This document shows, one piece after another, positions 21,450 through 28,762 of a DNA stretch of 35,769 nt. The notes beneath the pieces were generated by a model. It saw only the letters and a list, made by a program, of their open reading frames with translations, searched no databases and was not told the origin of the DNA. A program made the translations under genes and the position numbers. Origin of the DNA: JAGNNV01 sp031392925 (GTDB lineage: Bacteria > Acidobacteriota > Vicinamibacteria > Fen-336 > JAGNNV01); contig JANMVV010000308.1 in NCBI GenBank assembly GCA_031392925.1, positions 1 to 35,769 of the forward strand, written 5' to 3'. Within the stretch, counting starts at the first letter, position 1. Each line of letters opens with the position of its first letter.

Positions 21450-24209
21450 CTAGAACCGGAGCACCCCGGTGAGGCGCAGCTGACGCGGGGTCTGGAACGA
21501 ACCGCGGGCCGTGGCCTTGCCGAAGGTGGCGAGGTTGGTGGTGCATCCGGCGCTCGACGCGCTGTTGCAGTACAGCGTGCTGTTGACCGCGATCTTCTCC
21601 TGGCGGTCGGTCACGTTGAAGACCTCGGCGCGAACGCCGAACTGCCGGGCCTTCGCCAGCTGATACGTTGCTTCGAAATTCAGGTCCGCTGTCCAGGCCA
21701 TGCCCGGAATCCGTTCCGACCCCAGGGCCGCGTAGTTGTACGTCGCGGTCGGACCGGCGTTGGTGAGGGTGCCGGGGAGCAGGACGTTGACCGTGCGGGT
21801 CTTCGAGAACGTGACCTTGGAGATCGCGTCGGCGAGGACGCCGCCCACGAGGTTCACTTTGCCCACCTTCTTCACGTACGACGCGGAGAACTTGAAGTTG
21901 TGGGGACGGTCGTAGCCGGGCGCGCCGTACTTGTTGGGGCCGTTCTGAACCTCGCTGCAGGGGATCACGCCGCCCGTCCCGATGCTGGTGTCGACGGTCG
22001 TACGGCAGGTCGCCGCGGTGTAGTCGCCGAGTGAAGTGAAGCTATCGCCGAAGTGATTGCCCTCGGTCTTCGACCAGGTGTAGTTTGCCTGCATGCTCCA
22101 GTTGTTGGAGAAACGGCGTTCGAAGGTGAACTGCATCCCGTTGTAGGACCGCTTGGCGCCGTCGTAGTTCACGACATTGCGCGCCACGCTGCCGTCCGCA
22201 TTGATCACGCGGGTGTCGTCGATGAGGTTGCCCCACTTGCGGTGTACATACCGCACGCCCACGCCCATGGAGTGGCCGAACTGGCGCTGCAGGCCGATGG
22301 TCTCCTCATCCACGTAGAGGGGGTCGAGATTGGTATTGGGCGGGAAGTTCGACGCGCTGGACCTGACTTCATTCTGGAAGACATAGGCCGAGCCGTTCCA
22401 CACGTAGTTCTTGTAGTTCGTCTGCTGGGGGATGCCGCCGAACGCGTCGGAGAAGTTCTGGATGATCCCCTGGTAGAAGCGGCCGATGTTGCCCACGATG
22501 AGGTTCTTGCCGTTGCCGCTCAAGTCGAAGCTCGCGGAGAGGCGTGGCGAGAGGGTGGTGGTGTCGACGGTGCCGGTGCCGAGGTCGCTGTTGCCGGTTT
22601 GCTTCTCGAAGCGGACGCCCGCTTCAACGAAGAGCCGCTTGCCCGCCTCGAACTTGTCGCGCAGGTAGACCGCGGTGGTCCGGCCGTCCGAGACCGAGGC
22701 GCCGGTTTCGTAGTCGCGCCGGCTCTGGGGAATGGACACGCCGGTCTTCTGGTCGAAGGACTGGTCGATGAAGAGCTGGCTTCCCGGGTAGATGAACGAC
22801 GCCTTGGAATTCACGGTCTGGAAGTCGATTCCGAACTTGAAGCTGTGGCTGTTGCTGCCGATGGTCTTGAAGTAGGTGGTCGCGACGTTCGCCTGTTTGC
22901 GGGGGCGATTGGTGTAGCCGTCGAAGGTGGCGCCGTTGTAGTACTTGCCGTCGCCGAGCGACTGGTGAGCGACGGTCGAGCCGCTCCGTCCGGGCTCGAA
23001 CGTTCCCACCGTGAGGACGGAAGCGTAGGTCCCCGCCGAGGCCTCCATGGTCCAGTTCGGACGGAGGACGCCGGTCCACTGACCGGCCCAGTTGTCGGCG
23101 GTCTGGTCCTGACGGGTCAGGGACGAGCGCTCCGCCGCGGCGCCCCAGTAGTCGATGATGAAGCCGTCGGTGGGCGACTTGAAGTACTTGAGCCACACCT
23201 GATGATTCTTCGTGAGCTGCGCGGTTACGCGCAGGTTCCAGAAGTTCGAACTCGTGGTCTGCTGATAGTCCTCGGGAATGGTGCCCACGGTCTGGCGCTG
23301 CGGCGTGGTGTTCTGCTGCTTCTCGTAGGCGCCGAAGAACCACAGCTTGTCCTTCTTGATCGGCCCTCCGAGGGTGAAGCTGTAGACCGGGTTCACCTTC
23401 TCGAAGATCACGCGCGAGAGAGAAGCGCCGGTGGTCTCGCTCTTGGTCTTGTTCTGGGCCGACCACCTGTCGTTGATGGCGATGTACTTGGCCGAGCCCG
23501 CGAACTTGTTGGTGCCGGACTTCGTAACCACATTGACCACCGCGCCGAGCGCGCGGCCGTATTCCGCGGACACGCCGTTGGTGGTTATCGAGACTTCCTG
23601 GATCGCCTCATAGTTGAGGTTCGATCCGAAGGTGCCGGTGGTGGGATCGGTGGTGTCGATGCCGTCCATCAGGAACTGGTTGTTGCTGGTGAGGGCGCCG
23701 GAAGAGTTGGCGTTGCCGGTGCCCACCACGCCGGCCGCGCGCCCCAGCATGGTCTGGTAGCTTCGGCCGAGCGGAATCTTCTCGTACTCTTCCTTGCGCA
23801 CCGCGGTGGTGACGCTGGTGTTGGTCATGTCCACGAGGGGGGTTTCCCCCACGACCTCGACCACTTCCGACAAACCGCCGGGGCTCAAGGATGCGGAGAC
23901 CTCGGTCGTGCGCTCCGAGACCACGGAGTTGCCGGAGATCTTCCCCGTCTTGAAACCGGAGAGAGCGAGGGTGAGGGCGTAGTTGCCGGCGGGAAGCGAG
24001 GGGAAGAGGTACTTGCCGGTGGCGTCGGTGACGGCGGTCCGCGAGAAGCCGCGCTCTTCGCTGGTGGCGGTGACGTTCACTCCGGGGAGGACGCCTCCGG
24101 AGGAGTCTTTGACGACGCCGGACAGGTTGCCGGTCTGCGCGGGCTGCGCGCTGACCAGCGAGGACAAGGACAGGAAAAGGACTGCAAACAGTCCTTTGAT
24201 ACGGGTCAT
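21450..24209 (-). CDS. Oar-like TonB-dependent receptor (carboxypeptidase-regulatory domain)
   Basis: 919-residue outer-membrane receptor. Signal peptide MTRIKGLFAVLFLSLSSLVSA, then a carboxypeptidase-regulatory (beta-sandwich) domain at ~28-110 (GNLSGVVKDSSGGVLPGVNVTATSEERG). A plug follows at ~115-230 (NNQFLMDGIDTTDPTTG, VSAEYGRALGAVVNVVTKSGTNKFAG), then a large barrel ending RQLRLTGVLRF with terminal Phe. Oar-type proteins are abundant in acidobacteria and myxobacteria; proposed substrates include oligosaccharides and peptides. TAGGAGA lies just before ATG 24209 and fixes the start; the frame extends to 24320 without signal-peptide character. The gene is divergent from the phosphatase gene at 24421. 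The ligand is unknown. Confidence 0.93.
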   Translation of the reverse strand: MTRIKGLFAVLFLSLSSLVSAQPAQTGNLSGVVKDSSGGVLPGVNVTATSEERGFSRTAVTDATGKYLFPSLPAGNYALTLALSGFKTGKISGNSVVSERTTEVSASLSPGGLSEVVEVVGETPLVDMTNTSVTTAVRKEEYEKIPLGRSYQTMLGRAAGVVGTGNANSSGALTSNNQFLMDGIDTTDPTTGTFGSNLNYEAIQEVSITTNGVSAEYGRALGAVVNVVTKSGTNKFAGSAKYIAINDRWSAQNKTKSETTGASLSRVIFEKVNPVYSFTLGGPIKKDKLWFFGAYEKQQNTTPQRQTVGTIPEDYQQTTSSNFWNLRVTAQLTKNHQVWLKYFKSPTDGFIIDYWGAAAERSSLTRQDQTADNWAGQWTGVLRPNWTMEASAGTYASVLTVGTFEPGRSGSTVAHQSLGDGKYYNGATFDGYTNRPRKQANVATTYFKTIGSNSHSFKFGIDFQTVNSKASFIYPGSQLFIDQSFDQKTGVSIPQSRRDYETGASVSDGRTTAVYLRDKFEAGKRLFVEAGVRFEKQTGNSDLGTGTVDTTTLSPRLSASFDLSGNGKNLIVGNIGRFYQGIIQNFSDAFGGIPQQTNYKNYVWNGSAYVFQNEVRSSASNFPPNTNLDPLYVDEETIGLQRQFGHSMGVGVRYVHRKWGNLIDDTRVINADGSVARNVVNYDGAKRSYNGMQFTFERRFSNNWSMQANYTWSKTEGNHFGDSFTSLGDYTAATCRTTVDTSIGTGGVIPCSEVQNGPNKYGAPGYDRPHNFKFSASYVKKVGKVNLVGGVLADAISKVTFSKTRTVNVLLPGTLTNAGPTATYNYAALGSERIPGMAWTADLNFEATYQLAKARQFGVRAEVFNVTDRQEKIAVNSTLYCNSASSAGCTTNLATFGKATARGSFQTPRQLRLTGVLRF

Positions 24210-24224
24210 GGAATCTCCTAGTGG

Positions 24225-24239
24225 TTTCATAGAGTGAAA
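24225..24239. promoter_or_regulatory. Short inverted repeat in the receptor leader
   Basis: TTTCA-TAGAG-TGAAA is a perfect 5-bp inverted repeat, 16 bases upstream of the receptor start and next to its Shine-Dalgarno. It could be an operator or a small leader hairpin. The surrounding 24210-24420 intergenic DNA is richer in A/T than the genes, and I found no convincing -35/-10 pair in it. Confidence 0.3.
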
Positions 24240-24420
24240 TGGACGCGTGGCATCCGTTGTCTTATCTATTGAATCATGCAACCTCCAGGCCAGGGCGTGC
24301 CGACGCCGGATTGAATCCATATTTCTTGTGGATGCTGAGAGTTAGGTATTTCACCATCCGGCCGCCGCGCCAGAGACAATTCAACAAAATGGAGTTCGTG
24401 CGGATGGCGCACCACGCTCA

Positions 24421-26145
24421 ATGCGCGAGAATCGCGAGGTGAAACGACTCGGCCTGGTCCTCGGACTCCTCTCGTGCGCTGCCGGTTCCGCCTCATTCGC
24501 CTCGCGGATGCGGGACTGGGTGCTCAACTTCGACCCCGGTTTCATATTCAATCCCCCGCCGGTTCCCACCGGTTCTCCGTCGAGCGCCGGCGTCACGATT
24601 TTGCTGATCGATGGGCTCCGCCTGGATGCGTCGCGACGCATGCCGACGCTCAATGCCCTGCGCGGTCAGGGCGCCGATATCGAAGCGCAGGCGGGGACGC
24701 CATCGTTCTCGCGCCCCGGTCGCGCCACCGTCGCGGTGGGCGCCTTTCCCGCTATCCACGGGGTCACCACCAATCGGCAGAAGCGCGCCATCCCGCTCGA
24801 CAACATCATCCGCCGGGTGGGAGCGCTCGGCGGCCGGTGTCGGGTCGCGGGCTCGAAGATCTGGTCGGGCCTCTTTGGCAAGGACATCGAGCGATGCGGC
24901 GTCTATCTCGAGGGAGAGGGGAAGGAAGGACCAGGGGCGTTCGTTCGTCAGGCGCCGAAAGTCCGCGCCTCCCAGGAGGCGGGAGTGGCGTTTGTCCTGC
25001 AGCAAAAGGCGATGCTGCGGATCGCCGACGTCATCTCCACGGACTTCGCCGCGCACGAGTACGGGGGGACGTCGCCCGAGTACCTCGCCGAAGTGCAGCG
25101 GGCCGACGCGTTGCTCGCCGAAGTGGTGAGCAAGCTCGACCTCACGAAGGAGACGCTGATGGTGACCGCCGACCACGGCCACCGCGGTGCTGGAGGTCAT
25201 GGCGGGGAGGAGCCGGAAGTGTTGACGATTCCCATTGTGATGGTGGGCGCGGGGATCGAGCGAGGCACGAGCGCGAAGGCGAGCCAGGCGGACATCGCAC
25301 CCACAGTGGCCGCACTTCTGGGGGCGGCGCTGCCCGCCGCGAGCTCGGGCCGCCCCATCGAATCGGTGCTCACGCTGGACGCGAGCCGGCGGGCACTCCT
25401 CGAGCAGGCGGCGGTCGCGCAGCGCGCCGCGTTCGAGCAGGCGGTGGGCGAGCGCCTCGGCGTGACCTCGGATCCTGGCGGCCGCACTGACTTCGCGAGT
25501 CTCGCCTTCTCCCAACGGGACGCGCGCAAGCAGCGCAGGATCGCGATCCTGGTCCTGTTTCTCCTGGGGATTTCCGCGATCGTCTTGATGGCGGTTCACT
25601 TCTCGCGGGCCAGCGCGATCGGACTCTGGGCGGGGGCTTTGGCCTGCGTTCTCGCTCTCGCGGGTCCCATCGGCTCGAGGATTCCGGCCATGTCGTTTTC
25701 GGCGATCAACTACGACGAGATGCGCCTCCCCTTCTTCCAGCGGGTCATGACCCTGGCCGCGGTGCTTGCTCTCATGGCCGTTCTCGTCGCGGTCGCGGTG
25801 GGCCGCCGGTCGAGGCGACACTCTTCGGCCGATTCAGCCCTCGACACCGCCGGCGCCATGGGTCTCATCCTGAGCGCCGCGCTCTCGGCCGCGACCGGCT
25901 GGTGGGCATGGAACTTCGATCTGCTCGCGCCCCTGACCCTGCCCGGCCCGGATCGGCTGGTGGAGGCGTATTCGCTGACTCTTGCCACCCTCAGCGCTTC
26001 GGCGACCACGCTGACCCTCATGGCCGCCCTTTGGATGATCGAGGCCGCGGGCCGCGCCCGTGTATCGAGCGAGGGCCGCGCCTCGTCCGAGGTCGCCTTG
26101 CGCGCGGGCGGGGCGGGACAGAGAATGACGAAAACCCGTCGTTAA
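24421..26145 (+). CDS. Alkaline-phosphatase-superfamily enzyme with C-terminal membrane helices
   Basis: 574-residue exported enzyme with phosphodiesterase/nucleotide-pyrophosphatase-type motifs. An N-terminal signal-like helix (LGLVLGLLSCAAGSASFAS) is followed by metal ligand Asp64 (LLIDGLRLD), a Ser97 nucleophile position in SFSRPGR, then Asp208/His212 (DFAAHEYGG), Asp251/His252 (TADHGHRG) and His260 (GGHGG). All expected metal positions are present. About five membrane helices follow from residue ~385 (ILVLFLLGISAIVLMAVHF onward). Catalytic head plus C-terminal helices is the layout of GPI-ethanolamine-phosphate transferase (PIGN)-type enzymes, so a lipid-linked phosphoryl transfer is possible. 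An in-frame GTG at 24439 is an alternative start that still keeps the signal. The S9 peptidase gene follows after 9 bases. Confidence 0.8.
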   Translation: MRENREVKRLGLVLGLLSCAAGSASFASRMRDWVLNFDPGFIFNPPPVPTGSPSSAGVTILLIDGLRLDASRRMPTLNALRGQGADIEAQAGTPSFSRPGRATVAVGAFPAIHGVTTNRQKRAIPLDNIIRRVGALGGRCRVAGSKIWSGLFGKDIERCGVYLEGEGKEGPGAFVRQAPKVRASQEAGVAFVLQQKAMLRIADVISTDFAAHEYGGTSPEYLAEVQRADALLAEVVSKLDLTKETLMVTADHGHRGAGGHGGEEPEVLTIPIVMVGAGIERGTSAKASQADIAPTVAALLGAALPAASSGRPIESVLTLDASRRALLEQAAVAQRAAFEQAVGERLGVTSDPGGRTDFASLAFSQRDARKQRRIAILVLFLLGISAIVLMAVHFSRASAIGLWAGALACVLALAGPIGSRIPAMSFSAINYDEMRLPFFQRVMTLAAVLALMAVLVAVAVGRRSRRHSSADSALDTAGAMGLILSAALSAATGWWAWNFDLLAPLTLPGPDRLVEAYSLTLATLSASATTLTLMAALWMIEAAGRARVSSEGRASSEVALRAGGAGQRMTKTRR

Positions 26146-26154
26146 GGAGGATCC

Positions 26155-28209
26155 ATGCTCAATCGACTTTGCGCCGCATTCGCGGCCGCCGCGGCTTTCC
26201 TGATCGTCGCCTCACCGTCCGCGCAGGCCCAGTCGAAGCTCCTGGACAAGGAGGCCTTCTTCCAGATGGAGTCGATCTCCAATCCGGTGATTGCCCCCGA
26301 CGGCTCGCAGATCGTCTTCACCCGTGGCTTCGTCGATACCAGGAAGGATCAGAACGCCTCCTCGCTGTGGATCGTCGACGCGCGCGGCGAGCGGCTGCGC
26401 CAGTTGACCGAAGGCACGTTCCGCGATTCCTCGGCCGCGTTCTCGCCGGATGGAAAGCGGATCGCCTTCCTCTCGAACCGCTCGGGCTCGACCCAGATCC
26501 ATGCGATGTGGCTCGACACCCGGGAGATGGCCCAGCTCACGCGGCTCGACTCGGACCCGTCCGCGCCCCGGTGGTCGCCCGACGGCTCGAAGATCGCGTT
26601 CACCGTGCGCGTTCTCGACGAGAACTCTCCGCTGCCCATCAAGCTGCCGAAGACCCCCAAGGGCGCCGAGCTCGCGAAGGGCGCGGTCCTGGTCGACCGC
26701 ACGGTGTGGGGCGCCGACGGCACGGGGCCGACCACGAAGGGCTTCACCCATGTCTTTCTCGTCGACGCGAACACCGGCGGCACGTCGCGCCAGATCACCT
26801 CGGGCGACTACAACCACAGCGCGCCTTCGTTCTCGCCCGATGGCAAGACCCTCTATGTCTCGGGCATCCGCAAGCCCGACGCCGAGTACCTGAAGGGCGA
26901 TTCCGAGATCTACGCCATCGCGCTCGACAGCCTCGAGGCGAAGGCCCTCACCGATCGCAAGGGTGAGGATTCGGCGCCCGAGGCCTCGCCGGACGGCAAG
27001 TGGATCGCGTATCTCGGCCACGACGAGAAGGGCTACACCAACGATGTCGATTCGCTCCATCTCATGTCGAACACCGGTGAAAACAAGCGGATCCTCGCCA
27101 CCGGCCTTCCGAGTTCTCCCGGCGACCTGACCTGGGGCGGCGACGGCGTCCTCTTCTACTCCATGGAAGAGAAGGGCGAGAAGAATATCTACTCGATCTC
27201 GACCAGGGTCGCGGGCGCGGCGCCCCTGAAGTTCACGAGCGGCGCGCACGTCCTCAATGGCCTGGCCATGGCGAGGAGCGGAATGAACGCCGCCGTTCGC
27301 ACTTCGGCGAAGGAGCCGGGCGTCCTGGTGTCGTTCACCCTGCTGAGGCCGAACGATCTCCGCGTTCTCGTCGATGTGAACAAGGACGTGCTCGAAGGCG
27401 TGAAGCTCGCCGACTCCGAAGAGCTCTGGGTCACGTCGGCGGACGGTCTGAAAGTGCAGGGCTGGCTGATGAAGCCCGCGAACTTCGACCCGTCGAAGAA
27501 GTATCCGATGGTGCTATGGATTCACGGGGGACCCTGGAGCATGTACAGCGTGGCCTGGAACTGGGCGTTCCAGAACTTCGCCGCGAACGGTTACGCGGTT
27601 CTTTGGATGAATCCGCGAGGGTCCACGGGCTATGGCCAGGACTTCGTGAACGGAATTCAGAACGCCTATCCGGGGAAGGACTACGATGACCTGATGGCCA
27701 CTGTCGACGCCGCGCTCGCGAAGGGCTTCGTGGACAAGGACAATCTCTTCGTTTGCGGCGGCTCCGGCGGTGGTGTCCTGACCGCGTGGATCGTCGGGCA
27801 CACGAACCGGTTCCGGGCCGCAGGGTCCATGCGCCCGGTCATCAATTGGCATTCCTTCGTGGGCAACACCGACAGCGCCAACTGGTACGACCAGTTCAAG
27901 AAGTTCCCTTGGGAAGACCCGATGGAGTACGCGCGAACCTCCCCCCTCACCTACGTCGGCAACGTCACCACGCCGACGCTGGTCATGACCGGCGAGGCCG
28001 ACATGCGCACGCCCATCCCGCAGAGCGAGGAGTTCTATCGAGCGCTCAAGATGTTGCGGAAGGCCGACACTCTCCTCGTCCGCATGCCTGAGGAGTTCCA
28101 CGGCTGGCGGCGACCCACCCATCAGATCGCCCAGCAGCTCTACCTGCAGGCCTGGTTCGAGAAGTACCGGACGAAGGCCAGCAAGGACGCGGTTCCGGCG
28201 CTCCCGTAG
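26155..28209 (+). CDS. Secreted S9-family (prolyl oligopeptidase-type) peptidase
   Basis: 684-residue serine peptidase. Signal peptide at residues 1-25 (LCAAFAAAAAFLIVASPSAQAQ). A seven-bladed beta-propeller with WD40/TolB-like repeats (SPDGKRIAFLSNRSG, SPDGSKIAFTV, SPDGKTLYVSG, SPDGKWIAYLG) fills ~30-400. The alpha/beta-hydrolase domain follows, with MVLWIHGGPWSMY, Ser537 in CGGSGGG, Asp616 in TGEADMRTP and His649 in EEFHGW. This is the acylaminoacyl-peptidase/DPP type that trims peptides in the periplasm. AAGGAGGATCC directly before ATG is a strong Shine-Dalgarno and settles the start. It is co-transcribed with the phosphatase gene. Confidence 0.95.
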   Translation: MLNRLCAAFAAAAAFLIVASPSAQAQSKLLDKEAFFQMESISNPVIAPDGSQIVFTRGFVDTRKDQNASSLWIVDARGERLRQLTEGTFRDSSAAFSPDGKRIAFLSNRSGSTQIHAMWLDTREMAQLTRLDSDPSAPRWSPDGSKIAFTVRVLDENSPLPIKLPKTPKGAELAKGAVLVDRTVWGADGTGPTTKGFTHVFLVDANTGGTSRQITSGDYNHSAPSFSPDGKTLYVSGIRKPDAEYLKGDSEIYAIALDSLEAKALTDRKGEDSAPEASPDGKWIAYLGHDEKGYTNDVDSLHLMSNTGENKRILATGLPSSPGDLTWGGDGVLFYSMEEKGEKNIYSISTRVAGAAPLKFTSGAHVLNGLAMARSGMNAAVRTSAKEPGVLVSFTLLRPNDLRVLVDVNKDVLEGVKLADSEELWVTSADGLKVQGWLMKPANFDPSKKYPMVLWIHGGPWSMYSVAWNWAFQNFAANGYAVLWMNPRGSTGYGQDFVNGIQNAYPGKDYDDLMATVDAALAKGFVDKDNLFVCGGSGGGVLTAWIVGHTNRFRAAGSMRPVINWHSFVGNTDSANWYDQFKKFPWEDPMEYARTSPLTYVGNVTTPTLVMTGEADMRTPIPQSEEFYRALKMLRKADTLLVRMPEEFHGWRRPTHQIAQQLYLQAWFEKYRTKASKDAVPALP

Positions 28210-28223
28210 CTCGATCCTGGAAC

Positions 28224-28253
28224 CTTCTCCCGATCCGCATCGGCAAGGGGAAG
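28224..28253. terminator. Possible bidirectional terminator hairpin
   Basis: Core stem CCGAT-CCGC-ATCGG (28230-28243), flanked by CTTCTC on the left and GGGGAAG on the right, which can extend the hairpin with one bulge. It lies between the convergent S9 peptidase and cupin genes. There is no strong T-tract, so support is moderate. Confidence 0.4.
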
Positions 28254-28264
28254 AAGCATCCCTC

Positions 28265-28651
28265 TCAGAGTTTCGTCGACTTCACCACGAGGTAGATGAA
28301 AGGCGCTTCGCTCACTTCGTTGAACCAGTGCGGCACGGTGCGGGGGATGACGATGATGTCGCCCTTCATGACCGTGCGGGTCTCGCCGCCCCGGGTTGAT
28401 GATGCCCGGTGCTCGCCGGGCGCCACCGTCCTTGGATCGATCATCTCGCCGCCCGATAGCAGCGTCGCCCTCCCTTCGACTACGTAGAAGATGTCGGTGT
28501 CGATGTCGTGAACCTCGGCGTCGCCGGGGCCCTCACGGCGGGCCATGCCGACGCGGTACTCCGGCGTCTCGAGGAAGGAACCACCGGCGATGAATGCAGA
28601 AGCGACTCTCGCGGCGGCGATGATGGTGGTGGTGGGGGCGGTATGAATCAT
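28265..28651 (-). CDS. Cupin-domain protein
   Basis: 128-residue single-domain cupin. Motif 1 is partial: EVHDIDTDIFYVVEG, where His48 and acidic residues stand in for the usual H-x-H-x(3-4)-E. Motif 2 is clear: KGDIIVIPRTVPHWF (His108). The N-terminal region (SAFIAGGSFLETPEYRVGMARREG) fits small secreted or cytoplasmic cupins that act as sugar isomerases or metal-dependent oxygenases, but the substrate cannot be told. AAGGAACC lies just before ATG. The gene is followed by a hairpin and the convergent S9 peptidase gene; the dispersed repeat lies 12 bases upstream of its start. Confidence 0.85.
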   Translation of the reverse strand: MIHTAPTTTIIAAARVASAFIAGGSFLETPEYRVGMARREGPGDAEVHDIDTDIFYVVEGRATLLSGGEMIDPRTVAPGEHRASSTRGGETRTVMKGDIIVIPRTVPHWFNEVSEAPFIYLVVKSTKL

Positions 28652-28662
28652 CTTGGTTCCTT

Positions 28663-28718
28663 GGATTGGGGTTGCTTCGTCGCGCTACTCTTCGAAGGGC
28701 TCCTCGCAATGACGACCC
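28663..28718 (-). repeat. Dispersed palindromic-type repeat, copy 2
   Basis: Reverse-complement partner of the element at 5422-5476. Read on the minus strand it begins TCGTCATTGCGAGGAGCCCTT and ends CGACGAAGCAACCCCAATCC, with a variable middle. It is intergenic, between the cupin and the sulfatase-fold/TPR gene. Confidence 0.78.
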
Positions 28719-28762
28719 TTGAGCCATCCGGAGCATGAGCTGGCTCGTATGACGGGTACTGG

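Noticed and set aside
5422..28718. CRISPR array
   Set aside because: The repeats are only two, inverted and 23 kb apart; no spaced direct-repeat series and no cas genes are seen.
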